Assembly (NCBI GenBank): GCA_020444775.1
Contig: JAGRHX010000753.1
Location: 1 to 7,927, forward strand
Length of the DNA: 7,927 nucleotides
Origin: Gammaproteobacteria bacterium
GTDB lineage: Bacteria > Pseudomonadota > Gammaproteobacteria > HK1
Direction of reading: 5' to 3'
Shown here: piece after piece, positions 6,088 through 7,927 of the stretch
Numbering within the stretch: position 1 is the first letter of the stretch
Layout of the letters: every line of letters begins with the position of its first letter
Made by a program: the position numbers and the translations under genes
The notes under the pieces: model-generated
Databases searched by the model: none
Seen by the model: only the letters and a program-made list of their open reading frames with translations
What the model was told of the DNA's origin: nothing

Positions 6088-6564
6088 GTGGAATTCAAAC
6101 ACTCTTTCGACATACCCGCGGACCGTGACACGCTCTGGGACATCCTCATGGACGTCCACCAGGTCGCCGCCTGCATCGACGGCGTGGAGTCGCTACAGGT
6201 CGTGGACCCCGATCATTTCGAGGGTCGACTGGGGGTGAAGATGGGCCCGGTGCGGCTGGCCTTCAACGGCACGGTCGAGGTCATCCGGCGCGATCGGGAC
6301 AACTGGTCGGCGGCCTTCGTCGCAAGCGCCAACGACCGCAAGGCCGGCGGCGGCTTCACCGCGGAGCTCGCCATGCAGCTCGACACCACGGCCACGGCGG
6401 AACGCACCAGCAATCTGGATGTGACCCTGAGCACCTCGCTGACCGGGCGTATCGGTCAGCTCGGTCGCCCGCTCATCAAGAAGCGGGTCGAGACCATGCT
6501 CCAGGATTTCGCGAGCGCGCTGACCGCGCACGTCGAGACGCGCACCCAAGGAGTCAATCGATGA
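6088..6564 (+). CDS. CoxG-like SRPBCC protein (CO dehydrogenase subunit G family)
   Basis: A 158-residue member of the COXG family of the START/SRPBCC fold. It begins with MEFKHSFDIPADRDTLWDIL and has the family-typical segments GRLGVKMGPVRLAFNGTVEV (46-65), ANDRKAGGGFTAEL (81-94) and LTGRIGQLGRPLI (118-130). The start is GTG 6088, supported by GAGG at 6075-6078. The longer CoxG of Oligotropha (Afipia) carboxidovorans has a C-terminal hydrophobic tail linked to membrane attachment of CO dehydrogenase. This copy ends after the SRPBCC domain, so it should be soluble. Proteins of this family often accompany Mo hydroxylases that do not act on CO, so its presence does not prove CO oxidation. The role is likely enzyme maturation, membrane docking or binding of a hydrophobic ligand; I cannot choose among these. 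Its stop overlaps the large-subunit start (ATGA). Confidence 0.9.
   Translation: MEFKHSFDIPADRDTLWDILMDVHQVAACIDGVESLQVVDPDHFEGRLGVKMGPVRLAFNGTVEVIRRDRDNWSAAFVASANDRKAGGGFTAELAMQLDTTATAERTSNLDVTLSTSLTGRIGQLGRPLIKKRVETMLQDFASALTAHVETRTQGVNR
6548..6553 (+). promoter_or_regulatory. Ribosome binding site of the large-subunit gene
   Basis: AAGGAG lies seven bases before ATG 6561, inside the end of the CoxG-like gene. It is the strongest Shine-Dalgarno in the window and fixes the large-subunit start. Confidence 0.8.
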
Positions 6565-7927
6565 CCAGCTACTCGCAGATCGGCAAGGCGGTCGGACGCG
6601 CCGAGGGTCCGAAAAAGGTCAGCGGCGCGACGCTCTATCCAGCGGACGTGAAGCTGCCCGGCATGCTGGTGGGCCGCTGTCTGCGCAGCCCCTACCCGCA
6701 TGCGCGGATCGTCTCCATCGACGTCGATGCCGCGCGCGCGCTGCCCGGCGTGCACGCGGTGCTGACCGCGCAGGATCTGCCCGACGTTCGGGTCGGCCGC
6801 GGTCTGCGTGACTTCCCGCCGTTGGCCCGAGACGTTGTGCTGTTCGCGGGTCAGAAAGTGGCGGCGGTGGCCGCCACCACCGCGGAGATCGCCGAGGAGG
6901 CATTGGCGCTGATCGACGTCGACTACGAGGAGCTGCCGGCCGTGTTCGACGTGCTCGCCGCACGCCAGCCGGACGCACCGGTCCTGCACCCCGATCTGCT
7001 GAGCTATCAGGGACTGGCCGACTGTGAGCGGGCTGCCGGCAACGACATCGCCCACGCCTGCTGGTCCAGGGGCGATGTCGAGGCGGGTTTCGCCGAGGCC
7101 GACGTGGTCGTCGAACACACCTTCAGGACCCAGCGCCAGCATCAGGGCTACATAGAGCCGCATGCCTGCGTGGTGACCTGCGAAACGGACCCGGCCGGCA
7201 CGCCGCGTGCCCGGGTCTGGGTGAATTCCAAGGCGCCTTTCCAGCTGCGCACGCAGCTCGCGGAAGGAATCGGTCTGGAGGACACCGCGGTGACCATCGA
7301 GCCGAGCGCCATCGGCGGTGACTTCGGCGGCAAGGGCGGCTTCATGGACACGCACGTGGCCTACTGGCTGGCCAGACACAGCGGCCGCCCCGTGCGTATG
7401 ACCATGGACTACACGGAGGAGCTGATTGCCGGTAATCCCCGCCACGGCGCGGTGATGCATTTCAAGACCGGCGTCAAGCGCGATGGCACCCTGGTCGCAC
7501 GCAGCGCCGATCTGTACTACGACAGCGGTGCCTATGGAGCCTTCAGACCCAGCACCAATGTGACCTACGGGCAGCGCTGCCTCGGCCCCTACAAGATCCC
7601 GCACGCGCGTATCGACTCGCGGGTGGTGTACACCAATCAGGTGCCGTGCGGGTCCATGCGCTCGCCGGGCGATCCGCAGTCGTACTTCGCCGCCGAAGCG
7701 CATCTGGATCTGGTGGCGCGAGAGATCGGCATGGACCCGCTGGACTTGAGGCTCAAGAACGTGGTTCACGCGGGCGACGAGTCACCGTTGGGTAAGCGTT
7801 GGAAGACACCGATTGCCGCGCGTCTGCTCGACGTCGCCGCCGAAGAGTCCGGCTATCGTGCGCCGCGCCGCGTGGTGCCAGGCAAGAAGGTCGGGATCGG
7901 CTTCTCACTGGTCGAGCGTGGCACCGG
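6561..7927 (+). CDS. Molybdenum hydroxylase large subunit, Mo-molybdopterin binding (CoxL/XDH-like), 3' part beyond right edge
   Basis: Catalytic subunit holding the Mo-molybdopterin cofactor. The frame is open from ATG 6561 to the window end (455 codons). Relatives have roughly 750-800 residues, so a bit over half is present. The N-terminal hammerhead domain (about 17-125) includes KKVSGATLYPADVKLPGML, SPYPHARI and FAGQKVAAVAATT. The first Mo-binding domain (about 140-390) has QGYIEPHACV (195-204) and the cofactor motif GGDFGGKGG (252-260). The active-site loop VPCGSMRSPGDPQSYFA spans 361-377. A second Mo-binding domain begins near 415; the catalytic Glu expected near the C-terminus is outside the window. 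In true form I CO dehydrogenase this loop reads AYxCSFR, with Cys holding copper. Here the aligned position is Gly364 and the only Cys is one residue earlier, so CO is an unlikely substrate. It belongs to the wide XDH-like group; the actual substrate is unknown. Confidence 0.95.
   Translation, partial: MTSYSQIGKAVGRAEGPKKVSGATLYPADVKLPGMLVGRCLRSPYPHARIVSIDVDAARALPGVHAVLTAQDLPDVRVGRGLRDFPPLARDVVLFAGQKVAAVAATTAEIAEEALALIDVDYEELPAVFDVLAARQPDAPVLHPDLLSYQGLADCERAAGNDIAHACWSRGDVEAGFAEADVVVEHTFRTQRQHQGYIEPHACVVTCETDPAGTPRARVWVNSKAPFQLRTQLAEGIGLEDTAVTIEPSAIGGDFGGKGGFMDTHVAYWLARHSGRPVRMTMDYTEELIAGNPRHGAVMHFKTGVKRDGTLVARSADLYYDSGAYGAFRPSTNVTYGQRCLGPYKIPHARIDSRVVYTNQVPCGSMRSPGDPQSYFAAEAHLDLVAREIGMDPLDLRLKNVVHAGDESPLGKRWKTPIAARLLDVAAEESGYRAPRRVVPGKKVGIGFSLVERGT

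Noticed and set aside
6456..7769. Long antisense open frame of 437 codons opposite the large subunit
   Set aside because: It is a by-product of high GC in the opposite strand of a clearly conserved enzyme gene. Its translation is rich in His, Arg, Gly and Gln with no recognisable domain.
4710..7927. Aerobic form I carbon monoxide dehydrogenase
   Set aside because: The large subunit lacks the AYxCSFR copper-binding signature at the visible active-site loop. Gene content alone does not indicate CO oxidation.
1..7927. CRISPR arrays, insertion sequences, rRNA or tRNA genes, toxin-antitoxin or phage genes
   Set aside because: No spaced direct-repeat array, transposase-like frame, terminal inverted repeats or RNA gene pattern was seen on either strand.

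Overview
The window is a high-GC bacterial segment, about two-thirds G+C by eye. It has two parts that look different. The left ~400 bases hold the 5' part of a minus-strand gene for a cysteine-rich lipoprotein, of a kind common in Myxococcota (myxobacteria and relatives). From about 550 rightward everything is on the plus strand: a three-gene ABC importer, then the first four genes of a molybdenum hydroxylase operon (CO dehydrogenase-like / xanthine dehydrogenase family). Those seven genes have a proteobacterial look, with CTG-rich leucine codons. No rRNA or other marker fixes the lineage, so the assignment is a guess: Myxococcota carrying an acquired catabolic island, some other proteobacterium, or a chimeric contig are all possible.

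Layout. 1-407 (-): partial Cys-rich lipoprotein. 408-547: divergent spacer, locally A/T-richer. 548-1678: ATPase of an iron/polyamine/phosphonate-type importer. 1656-3380: permease made of two fused six-helix halves. 3377-4459: periplasmic substrate-binding protein with signal peptide. The three importer genes overlap by 23 and 4 bases and form one operon. 4460-4709: 250-base gap with a candidate extended -10 promoter, palindromes and a leader able to form alternative hairpins. 4710-5189: small [2Fe-2S] subunit. 5186-6064: medium FAD subunit. 6088-6564: CoxG-like SRPBCC protein. 6561 to the right edge: N-terminal ~455 residues of the large molybdopterin subunit. Genes two to four of this operon follow with 4-base ATGA overlaps or a 23-base gap.

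How they may work together. The importer would bring an unknown organic substrate into the cytoplasm. The molybdenum hydroxylase would oxidise it there, passing electrons Mo -> two [2Fe-2S] -> FAD. CoxG-like proteins are linked to biogenesis or membrane association of such enzymes. The large subunit's active-site loop is visible and lacks the copper-binding AYxCSFR signature of true CO dehydrogenase, so the enzyme is probably a hydroxylase or dehydrogenase of another substrate (N-heterocycle, aldehyde or aromatic). The substrate cannot be read from the sequence. The link between transporter and enzyme rests on adjacency and common orientation only.
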